NCBI GenBank assembly: GCA_964247055.1
Contig: OZ176055.1
Span: forward strand, 6,634,001 to 6,698,000
DNA: 64,000 bases
From: Paragordius varius
Lineage: Eukaryota; Nematomorpha
Reading direction: 5' to 3'
Shown: positions 36,501 through 48,567 of the stretch, piece by piece
Layout: every line of letters starts with the position of its first letter
Position numbering within the stretch: position 1 is the stretch's first letter
The notes under the pieces: generated by a model
The model's database searches: none
Seen by the model: the letters and a program-made list of their open reading frames with translations, nothing else
Told to the model about the DNA's origin: nothing
Position numbers and translations under genes: made by a program

Positions 36501-39500
36501 GTCACATCGCTGCTAGAAACATTCCGTATGTGTGAGGATATTGAAGATTTAAACGCTTTACATACTCTATTTCGAATAGTGAAAGGTCTGTTTTTGTTGA
36601 ATCGAAATTCGGTCCTGGAATTACTGCTGGCTGATGATGCAATCCTTGATGTTCTTGGTTGCCTTGAATACGATCCAAATTATCATTACAGCACTTCAAA
36701 TATTCCAAATGTGAATCATGTTAATAGTGTTGCTGATGGACCTACTAATAATATCCATAAAGATTCTGATGGCAATATTATCCTAATGAAAGAAAAGAAC
36801 AGTAACACTTCATCCAAACAAACAAATAATTCGTTAGCATCTAAGAAAGAATCTATTTCTGATAACACAAAAGGTAAAAGTATGGATGAAACTGTGTCAT
36901 CAAAAGAGTCCATTAAACCAGAACTGAATAGTAGTAATACCACAATTGGGAGTGTCAATGAAACTACTGAAACGCAATTTATGGAATGTGATAGCTCTGA
37001 TACAATAATAATTGATTCATCAACCCCATCAAATAGCAGCAATGAAATGAATGTTATTGGTCAAACAATTATAGAATCTACCGGAAAAAGCGAGAGTGAA
37101 AATTGCAATATAACGCTAATAAATGTTACAAAAAACATAACCTCTTCATCGAACCAATCGGAGCATTTAGAAGTCTTGGGATCAACAGAAGCGTCATGTG
37201 AAATTGACGGTTCCGTTAATGGTATGATGTTTTATTAATTTATACATATATTTTATAGTATAGAATGGACCAACCCCTCCATAATGAGTTCCCCCCCCCC
37301 CGCTTTTTTTATTTTTGGATTTTCATATACACGTTTATAAAGTAATTATCTCATGCATTCTGATTTTAAGTAGGTACTAGTTATTTAAGTTATATTCGTT
37401 TAAAGTTAAATAAACCTTCCCACAAATTTACTAGATTTTGTGGGTATTTTGTTACGCTCATACCAAAAACAATTTTGAAATATAATTATCTTCTCAAATT
37501 TATACAGAACAATATTTTATCATTAAAATTGTTAATTATTTGAAAATATTTAAATCTCAAAAAAGGGGGATCTTGATTCTTATATTTGACCGTGTATGTT
37601 TCCCGTCAATCGGTATCTATATAACGGGGGTCCATTGCATTAGTTTTGGAGCTAAATATATTATTAATTTGTATGACATAAAAAAATTTTTGGATTGAAA
37701 TTCAGTTGAGTTTATTAATTTATTCACTGTTTATGCGCCCAGATACCGACGACAATATTAAAGAGACTCATACGTTTGCTAAAGACGTCTCAAAGACTGA
37801 AAACAATTCAGATCATCTGTCATTAACAAACACACAACAATCCCCAACTGAAAATGATAAATTAACTGTTGTCGTCAATCCACAATTACCCAAATTCCAT
37901 CACAGAACTTACATTTGTCAAGATGTACGGTATATGGAAGCCATTCCAATCAGTAATCCAGAATTGCTTAAACGCATTCATCAAACTTACCGTGCCCAAT
38001 ATATTATGGATGTTGTCCTTCCCTTGAGTAATAATAGCGCAAACGCAGCTCAAACTGCTGCGGTTAATTCAAACGGCAACAATGTTGCTAAAAGTAACAA
38101 TTCAACAACGAATAGTAGCCCATTTTCTTCGTTTTTCTTAGATGATAATAGCAATACTACTAATAATTCAACAATGGGTTTTGGTGGTTTTGGTTTTGGA
38201 GCAAATACTCCAAACACAAATATTTTATCGGCTCTTAGCTCATTCATATATTTCAATAAAATGGAAATTGTGAATTTTATACAGGTACGTGATTGAGCAA
38301 AAATTGACATTTTTTTGCGGTGGATATAATAAAAAGGGGGAGAAAAAATATATATTTATGATTTAATTTATAGATTGATGGGACACTTTTAAATACATAT
38401 TTGATACTTAGTTTATGTATGGTTACCTTTTGATTAAGTCAAAACTTAAAATGTCATTTTTTTAAAAAAAAATATGTCTAATTATAATCACAACGTTTTT
38501 GAGGTTAATTTTATGCTTTGACAAAATTCTAACCATTTATTTTTTTTGAATTTATATTATATCCAGGGTAAAATAAGTTTTATTTTATTAAATTTCATTT
38601 TTAATTATTATGCTTTATAGGAGGACAACAATATCATACAAGATGTGTTTGAACGACTAACCTCTGAAACATGTACAGCAGAACAAAAGAAAAATTTAAT
38701 TCTTTTCTTTAAGGAATTATGCGTTTTCTCCCAATCGTTACAAAATCAAAATAAAGATTTCTTTTTTAAAGTATGTTTTAAATTTAATATAACTTACCCA
38801 ATCATAAGAGAAATGAAATTGTCATTTTTTAATTAATACCGGTATCAGCCTTGAAAACTAACCGAAACCGTTTCTTGTATATTTTTTAAATTTTGTTCCT
38901 TTGGGTGTTTTTTCCATTAAGAAATATTCCTTTTATATGGCTATTTGGTATAATTATATCTTGTTTTAACTTATTTATACTAGGCACTCTATAGAATTAA
39001 ATTGTATAAATTTTATGATACAAATATTATTTAACTAGATTAGATACCATATAAAGTTGTTGACAATGATTTGTGAAAAATTACATAATTATATCATATA
39101 AGATTTATCATTTAGTTTTATTCACATTCATTTTTAACCATTCAAAAGTCAGTTAATAATTAGGCCTGTTTTGAAAAATTTTACATAAATTATAGGAGAA
39201 AGGGATCGCATTAATTACCTAATAACAATTAAAAATGCTTATAATGGTAAAAATCATCATTCTTGTAAAAATTTACCGAAACATATAATTTTTTTACATT
39301 TTAACCGCGGTTAGGTACAAAACCGCCCGCTTTAGTTATTGGTAGCTAATAATTTAAAACATTTAATAAAAGTTTTTTTGATTTAACAAAACCCGTATTG
39401 CAATTTATATTTTTTTTGTGACAAAAAAAACATTGAAAAGGTATTGATGCAAAAAGGTATACTTTCCGTAATGGAAACACTCCTACCTTGTGACGATGAC

Positions 39501-42500
39501 ACATCCCGCAATGCTATAATAGATATTCTTTGGTTTTTGGTTGAATATAATCCTGGTCAGATTCGAGAATTTATTCTGAAAGAATGCCAAACAGATCAAG
39601 ATGAAGTATGCTACTCTAAAAAATATAAATTAATTGTGGCTTTTTGATTTTTTGATTGAAAAGTGGCTACAAAACTCTTTTTCTTGTTAAATGGCTTATA
39701 TAAAAAACTTTCATTGATAATTGACTAATTTCTGAGTATTATTGATTAAAAGTTAAGTAGTAACCTATTTTTGTTTTTTTTTAAATTATAACATTATAAA
39801 AATTTTTTTTTGATAGGATTCCTATTTTTTGAATGTTTTGGTGGAACAAATGATTTGTGATCCCGATCCAGAGCTTGGAAATGCCTTACAAATTTCGATT
39901 ATGCTTAAAACTATAGCAGATCCTGAAAACATGGCCTCATCTCTTAATGTAATATAGCCCATCTTAATTTTTCTTTCTGTCGAATAAATTGGGTAAAGTT
40001 TGAAGATTAAACACTAAAAATTAATATTTTTTGGAAATGACCAGAACTTGAATATTTCTAACCACTAACCTATTGTTTTGGTTAAAAGAGGCAATATAGT
40101 AAATTGGTACACACTCAATTTTATATTTCATATTTGTTAACATTTATGGTTAAAAATATTTAGGTATATATAGTTTCTTCCAAAAAAATCATTTACTATA
40201 TTATGATATTTCCTTAATTATAACATTTTTTAACATAATAATAAAATTAAAGTCAAAAAATAGTGTATAGAAATTTTTTTACATAATCTTTTTCTGGTCA
40301 TATTAGAAAAGTGAAAAAACTGAATTTTTGAGTTTCTTTTACAAATATAACATGCACGTGTTGATTGCTCCACTTTTGGCTCATACTACGGAAGATAAAT
40401 TGGGAAAAGGTAGTTTTATTTAGCTTTTTAAATAAATTTAGTAATTACTTTTTAAATCTTTTATTGAATTTTACGAAAAAATTAGTTATAGATTTATGTT
40501 AATTATCTAAAATAAATATTTTTTAGATGATTACCGTACCGCACTATTACTCAGTATAATATTGGAGGTTGTTACATTCTATGTTTCGCATCACACCATC
40601 CATTCCAAAAATTATTTTATAAGCAAGGATATTTTGAGGCGAACCCTGATACTTTTACGATCTAAACATCATTTCCTTGTTTTATGTATGATTCTATTCA
40701 CTTCATTTTACTTTTACTAACGTTAACATATGTAACTATTATTAGTTTACTTTTAAAATTTTAGTAAACATATATGAATTAGTACCGTTTTTCAAACAAA
40801 CTTAGCTAAGTTTTAAAAATATGACTTTTTTTAATTTTTCGAAAAGTAACGCACACATTGCTATTATATGGCTTTTTTGCTTATTCTTCCCATTTTATTA
40901 TAAAAAGTAGCTACTACCTGCCAGTTTTTTTTTTGAAAAGTCCATGTGGAATCGGAACCGTTAAATTTACACAACACTGAAATTGTTATGGATCCTATTT
41001 TTTTATTTTAATAAACAAGACAAACTGAATTTACTGTTGATACTAAATTTATAATGTATAATCTCTAGGTGCATTACGTCTCCTCCGAACTATTGTAGGA
41101 CTTAAAGACGAATTTTATAATCGTTATATTATACGGTCCAACCTTTTTTCCCCAGTTTTCGAAACGTTCAAACGAAATGGATCTCGTTACAATCTTTTAC
41201 ATTCGGCTATTTTGGAGTTGTTTGATTTCCTTAATTCAGTAATTCATTAAAAATTATTCTAAGAATTTTTTTCATAAACACAGCCACACACCTATAAACT
41301 TTGATATCTTAAATAATTGTAAATATATTGTTGAGTGTGAATTTACATCTTTTATCTGCAACCTAACATAGGTTATAACAAAAATCAATTTTTAAAAAAT
41401 ATTTTGTTGTCTTTAAAATTTTATTTTTTACTGCATCTATTTACCGTTAAAACATGATATTTATTGTGTTACACTATAGGAGGATATAAAATCTCTACTA
41501 AATCATACAGTGGATTCATTTTTTGAGACATATAATCTTGGGAAATTGACCTATACAGATGTATTTACCCGATTAAAAAAACGATATGACCTATACAAAT
41601 TGGGTACGACGTTACCCTCTTTCCATGGTCCGCAACAACAGCAAACGCATACAACTGGCAATGCTAATTTATATTCCTTACATTACAATATGAATCAAAA
41701 CGCAAATAATAACCAATCTATGGGTCCATTATCAAATACCCTAAATTCTGGGAATAACAATTCTGCTACATCAAGTTTTCTATCCTCCAATCATGATGAT
41801 TTTGGGTAATTCCTTTTTTTTGTCAATCTAAAATTTTATGTTCTCAGTTGGGGAAAAAGAATTTTTCCAAAAATAGTATTTTATTATTGAAAATTGAGTA
41901 CAATTGAATATAAGGCGTAAAATATAAAAATGAAAGTTTAATATGGAGGAAAAATTTATAATTGATATTTTTAAATGAATAATATAATTAGAATTTTAAT
42001 TTTTATATAGTATTGAGGGGTTGATGTTTTTTACATTTAATTGCCTTATGAAAACTTTTAAAACGTCTCCTATTTCCTTTTATTGTGATATTTTTGTTTT
42101 ATTTTTACTTTTGAACAAAGACTCGTGGTAATCGAAAATTTATTATTTAAATAAATTGGATTTGTGTTAAATTTAAATAATAATTTCAATTAATCAGTTG
42201 TTATAATTTTTTTTAATCATTTCATTTTATTAGTAACGTGTTAATGAACATGGATGATGAATTATCATCAGAAAATAATGGGGAGAATTTTGACACTGCT
42301 TCAAGCACAGATCATATGTTTTCTACATCTCCTTCCATAAATAGTACGGCAAAGGGTGGCGATTTTTTTAGTTCTGCAAGTCCTACAACCTTGTTCAAGG
42401 ATAGGTAAAATATTTGGTTTTTACAGTTTTTATTATTAACTTTTTTCTGAGTTTTTCAATGGAAAATAAAAATTTTTTGGTGAATTAATTGTATTAATTA

Positions 42501-45500
42501 TATTATAATGTCTTGTTTAGAGATCCAGTTTTACATCAAACATCCTCAATGCTTAATTCGGCATCGACTAGTTTTCAACTTTCAGATCTATATAGCAATA
42601 ATACATTTAACCAAGGTTGCGTGTTATTTTATTTATTATCGGATCTGTTGAATACTTTTGTTTTTATAAAAACAAAATATTTTTTTATTATAATAATTGT
42701 ATGTATTTTAGCCAAAAATAACTTAAATAATTTTGATTTAAGTTTATTTTTAGGCGCTTTTTTAATAAGCTCTTATTTATGGTTGATTATATAATAATTT
42801 TTAGTTAAAAGTATTAGCAAATATTTTTTTAACAATAATTTAATACGAACTTATAGTCAATTTAATAGTTTTATGTTTTGCCTTTACATACACTGTGAGT
42901 AATTATACATTGCAACTTCTTTTCTAATATATTTCGAAATAGCATATACAGCAAAGATCATTTTTATTAGCTGATGGTAGTAAAAAACGAAACTTAAAGC
43001 TAATAGTAATTCCCTTTGCTGTATATGTTATCTTGAATTATATTTGGGTGAAAAACTAGCATCAATGCATTTTCGCTCCATACTGTATTATGTTGAAAAA
43101 TTTCATTTTCTAACATACCATTTACACTTTAAATTCACACTTAAATAATTCATATTCACCTTAAAAATAAATTATATGTTTTCAAGATAATATATTTTAA
43201 ATATGAATTATATCTTTTGGCATGGGTTTATAATTTTTTCAATATTATGTTAATTTTAAACGGAATTTCTTTTTTTAATAATATAAAAAAATATAGGTAA
43301 TTTTACATAACAACACTTTTAAGGTGAATTTGAATCCTTCAAGGGTATATATGTTTAAAACAGAGTTGTTTTTTTTATTTAGAAATTTCAGCGACTCACA
43401 CCCCAGTGGTGGTAGATGAAAGTGAGATTGAAAGGAGACGCGAGGAAGATTGGTTTGATGCCGAAGATTATAATAATGAATATGTGAGTACAACAACATC
43501 ATCCACTTCATCCAATTCAAATTCTGCTGATGTGTCCAATAATAATGTCGCAACTGAACAACCATCGTTTTTTAACAATGCTTTCGTTGAAATAAAAAAT
43601 TCTACTAAACTTACTATTAATGCAGACAAAGAACCCGGAAACGCAAATTTAGATAAAGAGAATAAGGACAATAATAGCTTTGCCAACATAAATATTGGTA
43701 TAATTAGTTATTTTTATATATATAACATACGGTTTGTTTATATTATGGAATTTGGTCGTGTATTAATACTAAAAAGTGTCGAAAACTCGGATCAAATATA
43801 AATATCTATTGAATTTGTTTTGATGAATTAAATATTTTATTATATCTTGCATTTTACTTTGAAAAAATTATACGCCGAATATGCTTGCAAAGTTAAAAAA
43901 GTAATTAATTCATTTTATAAAATTTTAGATTTCATTATCTTTTTAATATATCAATGTTTACATTAATATTTATAGAAACATCCAGTAGCTTGTTGTACAC
44001 AAACACATCTCAAAAATCCACTGGGCAATGGCTTACAAATTCTTTTTCTGATGTTACCACGAACGATGAAAAATTTGGTAATTTTAAAACCTTTTTTTCT
44101 ATGAATTTTTTACATTTTACAAGTCCATGAAATTTTGCAATGAAATCATAAATATGTTGGCTAACTTATTTTTGCTGGTTTTATTGCTTAAAAACTCGAT
44201 GATTCATAATGAAAATTTTTAAAAAAATACTATTATTGAATAAAATTTCCACGTTTGCAACTTTGGTTGCTTTTCATGCACATTAATGCCGGTCATTTCA
44301 TTTTATTATTGGGCAATTGGTAATACAGTAGCCTATGGGTAAAAAACAATAAATAGTTGAAATTACAATTTTATCCTATCTTACAACATATAAAATTTTA
44401 TTTAATAATGGACAAAATTTGTTTTATATCATCAAGCTATATTGTATTACCAATTACCCATCAATAATGTTAATTGATCAACATTAATGTGCATACTATA
44501 TATATACCATTTACAATTCAAATTCACCCTCAAATAAAATATATGTTTTTAGATTAAAAATTACCCAATATTTTTATATATTTTTAAAAAATCAAAATTT
44601 TGTTTTAAATTTAAATAATACTGAAAAAATAATAAACTATGCCATAAACATATATTTCTCATTAATAATGAGTTATATTAGTTCGAAAACACATAATTTA
44701 TTTTTAGGGTGAATTTGAATTGTTCAAGGGTGAATTTGAATTGTTTAAGGGTGAACTTGACCTGTAAATGGTATATATATTGTTTTATATCAAGGTGGAT
44801 TATTTAATGATGAAACTATTGTTGAATCATCGCAAACAATGCTTATTACCTCAACCACAACAGTCAATAAAACATCTTTATCACTTTCCACCTCCAATAT
44901 TAATTCAAAAGACAATATTTTATCTAAACATCAAACAACAACCGTATTAAGAGATGACAAAATCGTGGGTAGTGCCTTATTACAAAGATCTCATTCATTT
45001 GCTTCAATTAAACCGGGCGGCTTATTGGGACCTGCAGAAGATTTGTCCTTATTAACAGATAAAAAAGAATTTATTGAACCCCCTACATCGAAACGAAAAA
45101 GTATGGAGGAAGGTGGTATGTTTGAAACCAATATTACGCAACAACAAAGGACAATTTCCAATTTTTCGGTCAAAAAATTACACATTTCCCTCCCTAATTT
45201 ATTAACAAACACCACCCCCACCACCAGTTGTAATGAATCCACTAAACCTATGGTTTCAACTACGCATAATAATACTTCCGTGAATGCTAAATCTTTAAGC
45301 AATATACCAAACATACAATATAAGGTAGGCGTCGATTTATTTTAAATATTTTTTTCGGTAATATTTTTTCAATATTTATTATGCTACAGTTACTCATATA
45401 GTGTTATTAGATTACCCTTTCATGGTTATACTATACCATTTAAAGCTCAAATTCACCTTTAAACACTTCAAGTTCACTCTTAAATCAAAAATTATCCATA

Positions 45501-45807
45501 TTTTCATAAAATAAAACTTTAGAATTTACATAATACAGAAAAACTTGATAAACAGTGCCTGAAAAAAAATAATTTATATTAATAATGAGTTACAGAACAG
45601 CCCAACAACACAAATATATTTTTAGGGTGAATTTGAAGTATTTAAATGTTTAATATAAGGTGTAAATACTATATAAGAATTTTTTTTAACGGATTTTAAA
45701 CATTTTTTAATTGACATTAATTAACATTGTAGGTTTCGCCATTGCCATCGTTGGTGGATTATTCATTAGATGACGATGATGACGAAGAAGAGGAAAAAGA
45801 TAAATGA
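33516..45807 (+). CDS. PPP4R3: PP4 regulatory subunit 3 / SMEK (19 exons, complete, N/S/T-rich)
   Basis: SMEK/PPP4R3 targets protein phosphatase 4 to nuclear substrates. Exons: 33516-33675, 33701-33852, 33881-34502, 34925-35137, 36118-37221, 37743-38284, 38621-38770, 39441-39605, 39817-39948, 40307-40409, 40527-40685, 41069-41238, 41480-41805, 42234-42404, 42521-42615, 43383-43697, 43976-44077, 44795-45324, 45733-45807; about 1761 residues, twice the human length. The N-terminal EVH1-like domain (1-104) has [19 protein letters not shown] and [21 protein letters not shown]/Arm-like blocks include [92 protein letters not shown] and [19 protein letters not shown]. It ends [18 protein letters not shown], like human LVDYPDDDEDDDE. 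Long Asn/Ser/Thr-rich stretches interrupt the conserved parts. Introns 1 and 2 are 25 and 28 nt. Exon 8's acceptor (GAAAAG) lacks a pyrimidine tract. Confidence 0.96.
33676..33700 (+). other. Ultrashort 25-nt intron (PPP4R3 intron 1)
   Basis: Starts GTAACATT, ends GTTTTAG. Removal changes the frame and joins DKSNGN to [11 protein letters not shown], giving a continuous EVH1-like domain that parallels human ESDGSLLLESKI. Confidence 0.92.
33853..33880 (+). other. Ultrashort 28-nt intron (PPP4R3 intron 2)
   Basis: Starts GTACAACC, ends ATTTTTAG. Removal shifts the frame and joins FNQIVE to [10 protein letters not shown], where human PPP4R3 has WEKICQVQG. Confidence 0.88.
35283..35470. repeat. 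Decayed copy of the GGGTGAATTTGAA palindromic element (copy 5)
   Basis: In PPP4R3 intron 4. The right half has four degenerate ~20-bp units (GGTGAATTTAATGTTTGA, GGGTAAATTTGAAATCTTGA, GGATGAAAATGAAATGTTCA, GGGTTATTTGAAT); the left has one inverted unit (CCCTGAACAATTTGAATCC). Boundaries are rough. Confidence 0.45.
42941..43027. repeat. Short palindromic element in PPP4R3 intron 15
   Basis: Arms CATATACAGCAAAG and CTTTGCTGTATATG enclose a second nested pair, TTATTAGCT and AGCTAATAG. The whole 87-bp segment can fold into one hairpin. It is perhaps a small MITE; no flanking duplication was identified. Confidence 0.55.
43115..43351. mobile_element. GGGTGAATTTGAA palindromic MITE, copy 1
   Basis: Starts ATACCATTTACACTTTAAAT and ends in AAGGTGAATTTGAATCCTTC plus AAGGGTATAT, in PPP4R3 intron 15. 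It shares with copies 2-4 the inner block AAAAATAAATTATATGTTTT. Its right end lies 31 nt before exon 16. Confidence 0.65.
44276..44494. mobile_element. MITE with ~60-bp terminal inverted repeats in PPP4R3 intron 17
   Basis: Both ends read ATGCACATTAATG inward, then a shared GGGCAATTGGTAATACA / GGGTAATTGGTAATACA block. About 219 bp, no coding capacity. It sits directly beside copy 2 of the GGGTGAATTTGAA family. Superfamily not determined. Confidence 0.65.
44504..44778. mobile_element. GGGTGAATTTGAA palindromic MITE, copy 2 (best preserved)
   Basis: Starts ATACCATTTACAATTCAAAT and ends with its complement, TGTAAATGGTATATA. The right arm has three ~21-bp tandem units, GGTGAATTTGAATTGTTCAA being the first. 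The centre is also palindromic around TCATTAATAATGAG. The element ends 16 nt before exon 18 of PPP4R3, so the branch point or pyrimidine tract of that exon must lie within it or right beside it. Confidence 0.75.
45433..45673. mobile_element. GGGTGAATTTGAA palindromic MITE, copy 3
   Basis: Starts ATACCATTTAAAGCTCAAAT, then CACCTTTAAACACTTCAAGT; ends with AGGGTGAATTTGAAG and GTAAATACTAT. It is in PPP4R3 intron 18 and ends 59 nt before the last exon. Confidence 0.65.
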
Positions 45808-46560
45808 AATATAATAGCGTTTATGGTAAAGGTATTTTTAAGGAACTCTATAAAAAATAATTTTTAGTCTCCGTGTTTTACCATTTAAGATGAAATATTA
45901 TAAATCATTTTTTTGTTCAAACTTTTTTTTATCTGATGCAAAATTTCGTATTCTAAAAGGATGAATTAAAATTTAGATAATATGTATATTTTTACAAGAA
46001 GATTCAAATGAATAACCAACGAATACTCCATTTATTATAAAAATTAATTTGATTGCTCTTATAATTTTTATCTATATATATATGTTTTAGCCTCAAGTTT
46101 TACGTTGGAAAATGTGGTTGGTTCGAATAAAGCTCCATAGATCTTAACACTTTTATCCTTCAATTACCCATTTATATAATCCAATCTTATTATTTATACG
46201 ATACTATTATTATAAATTTTATGCGTGTTTTTACATTGTTTCTTATTATATGTTTCGACACAATATTCGTTTTAGAAAATGTGTATTATCTTATTTATTT
46301 GTCGAATTATATATGATGATTTACACATAACTCATCATATTACTGTTATAATATGCATGTTTATCGATCATGTATGATGTTCTGATTGATGATACATAAT
46401 TATAAATAAAATTTTCTTCGATTTTTTTCCATGACGTGTCTCTATGTAGATATAATATACATAAAACAAAATAAATTTATTTATAAACAAATCGTTATTT
46501 AATACAATATTTAATATTTTGGGGGAAAAAATAACTATATGTTAATTAAATTTAGACGAT
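45808..46560. other. Convergent 3' flank of PPP4R3 and RPF1
   Basis: Holds both 3' UTRs. The 12-bp palindrome AATAAATTTATT at 46470-46481 offers a poly(A) signal to either strand, about 80 nt beyond the RPF1 stop; other AATAAA copies also occur, so its use is inferred. A further RPF1 exon could lie here, because the last RPF1 codons overlap a GTAAAT that could be a donor. Confidence 0.5.
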
Positions 46561-47836
46561 TTATAAAGTAACATAATTATTTACCTTTAACATCCAATCA
46601 TATTCTTTGTTTGAAGGATCATATAAACCGCGTTGGACAAATTGCAATCGTAATGTTATCCGGGGTCCTAATTCATTTAATGATACCCTTTCCCCATTTT
46701 TAAATTGATACCTATAGTTTTTTATAAACATTAACAATTCCAACTTCAATTAATATCACAAATTCATAATTACAGTCATGTATCCTTTATTTTATCATTT
46801 TTTTTTCGTTGAATGGGTATAAATATTTGGTAGAGGATGGAAAAAACAAGAGCTCTATGGTAATTATCATATATTTTAATGAATATGATATTGTAAATAC
46901 CATAGAGCTCTTGTTTTTTTCATTCTTTACCAAATATTTATACCCATTTAACGAAAAAAAAATTTTGATATATTAAAGGATACATGGCTGTATATAAAAT
47001 TTTAAATAATATTGAGCAATTTAAATATTGCCAGATAGCATTATTAATTTCTCGATGCGTAAAATGTTGGCAAAGAAAATTATTTTTAGGTACAAAGCTG
47101 TATTAATGGTGATGGACACTTTCTTTAATGTTATAGCAAGTGTGATGTTAAAGTATAAATGTAAAATAGTTGGTGGGAAATTAGATTTTAATATAATTTT
47201 TTTATGAATTGAATACTATGTTAATGAGGATTTTGAATGTAATTTATTAATGATTGATTTTGATATATTTTTAAATTTTTTCTCAAATATGGGATGAAAT
47301 ATGATGTGTTTTACTATTGTTTAGGGGTTATCGATTAAAACTAATAAGTGATTGGTTTTTGCTATTTTGGTGATTTCAATATATTTTGAAAAAAAATCGT
47401 ATATGGGATGAATTAGGATGTTTTAAATATTTTTTAAGGGGTAGATTAAAACCAATAAGTGGTTTCATAATTTTGATACATTTGTAAGTTTTACAAAATT
47501 TTAAGATTAATTAGTATATTTTTAATATATGGGGTCATCGATTCTAATTGATAAATTGCTTTTAAAAAATAACAAAATAGCAAAAACCAATCACTTATTG
47601 GTTTTAATCGATACCCTTAATATAGAACATCCTATTTTATCCCATATTTACGAAAAAAAATTAGAAATATAAAAATCAACAAAATAGCAAAAACCAATCC
47701 CTTATTGGTTTTAATCGATAACCCTAAAACAATATTACATCCTACTTCATCTCATGTTTAAAAAAATATTTAAAAATATATCAAAATCATTCACTATAAT
47801 CAATCATTGAATGACAATTAATATTCTAATTAACAC

Positions 47837-47873
<37 letters not shown>

Positions 47874-48510
47874 CATTAATATCTAGATTTTCTTTCAAAA
47901 TAACCCAATTTCCCACTAAGTTACATTTAACATTACACTAGCTATAACATAAAAAAAGTTCACTATAAAGTCCATCAACCTCAATACAGATGTGTACCTA
48001 AAAATAATTATCTTGCCCACATTTTAAGCATCGAAAATTTAATAATGCTATCTGGCATTATTAAATTTAAAGTTGGCAATCTTTTTTTTACTCATACTAT
48101 AATCCGACTCATAATCAAAACAAATAATATTTACATTTTTAAAATTTTTTAAAACATTGGTTATTTTTAAAAGCGGTGACAGTCAGACACAAAATGTATT
48201 TAATCAAGCCTAATTCTATATATTTATATATATATACCATTTACAATTCAAATTCACCCTTGAACAATTCCAATTTACCCTTGAACAAATCTAATTCGCC
48301 CTAAAAATAAATTATATGTTTTCGGGCTAATATAACTCATCATTAATATGAAATATATTTTTACGACATAGTTTATTATTTTTTAAGCATTATATAAATT
48401 TTAACCAGAATTTGATATTTTAAAAATATTATAAAATAAAAGTAATTTTTAATCTTAAAAAACACACAATTTATTTTAGGGTAAATTAGAATTGTTTTAG
48501 AGTGAATTTG

Positions 48511-48567
<57 letters not shown>

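Noticed and set aside
37288-37302. Run of C residues in PPP4R3 intron 5
   Set aside because: A plain homopolymer; no structure or gene associated.
46080-46150. Possible last RPF1 exon downstream of 46561
   Set aside because: Candidates after acceptor-like AG sites (for example ending NTKFCIR near 45940) resemble the human tail only weakly, so the simple read-through stop at 46561 was kept with a caveat.
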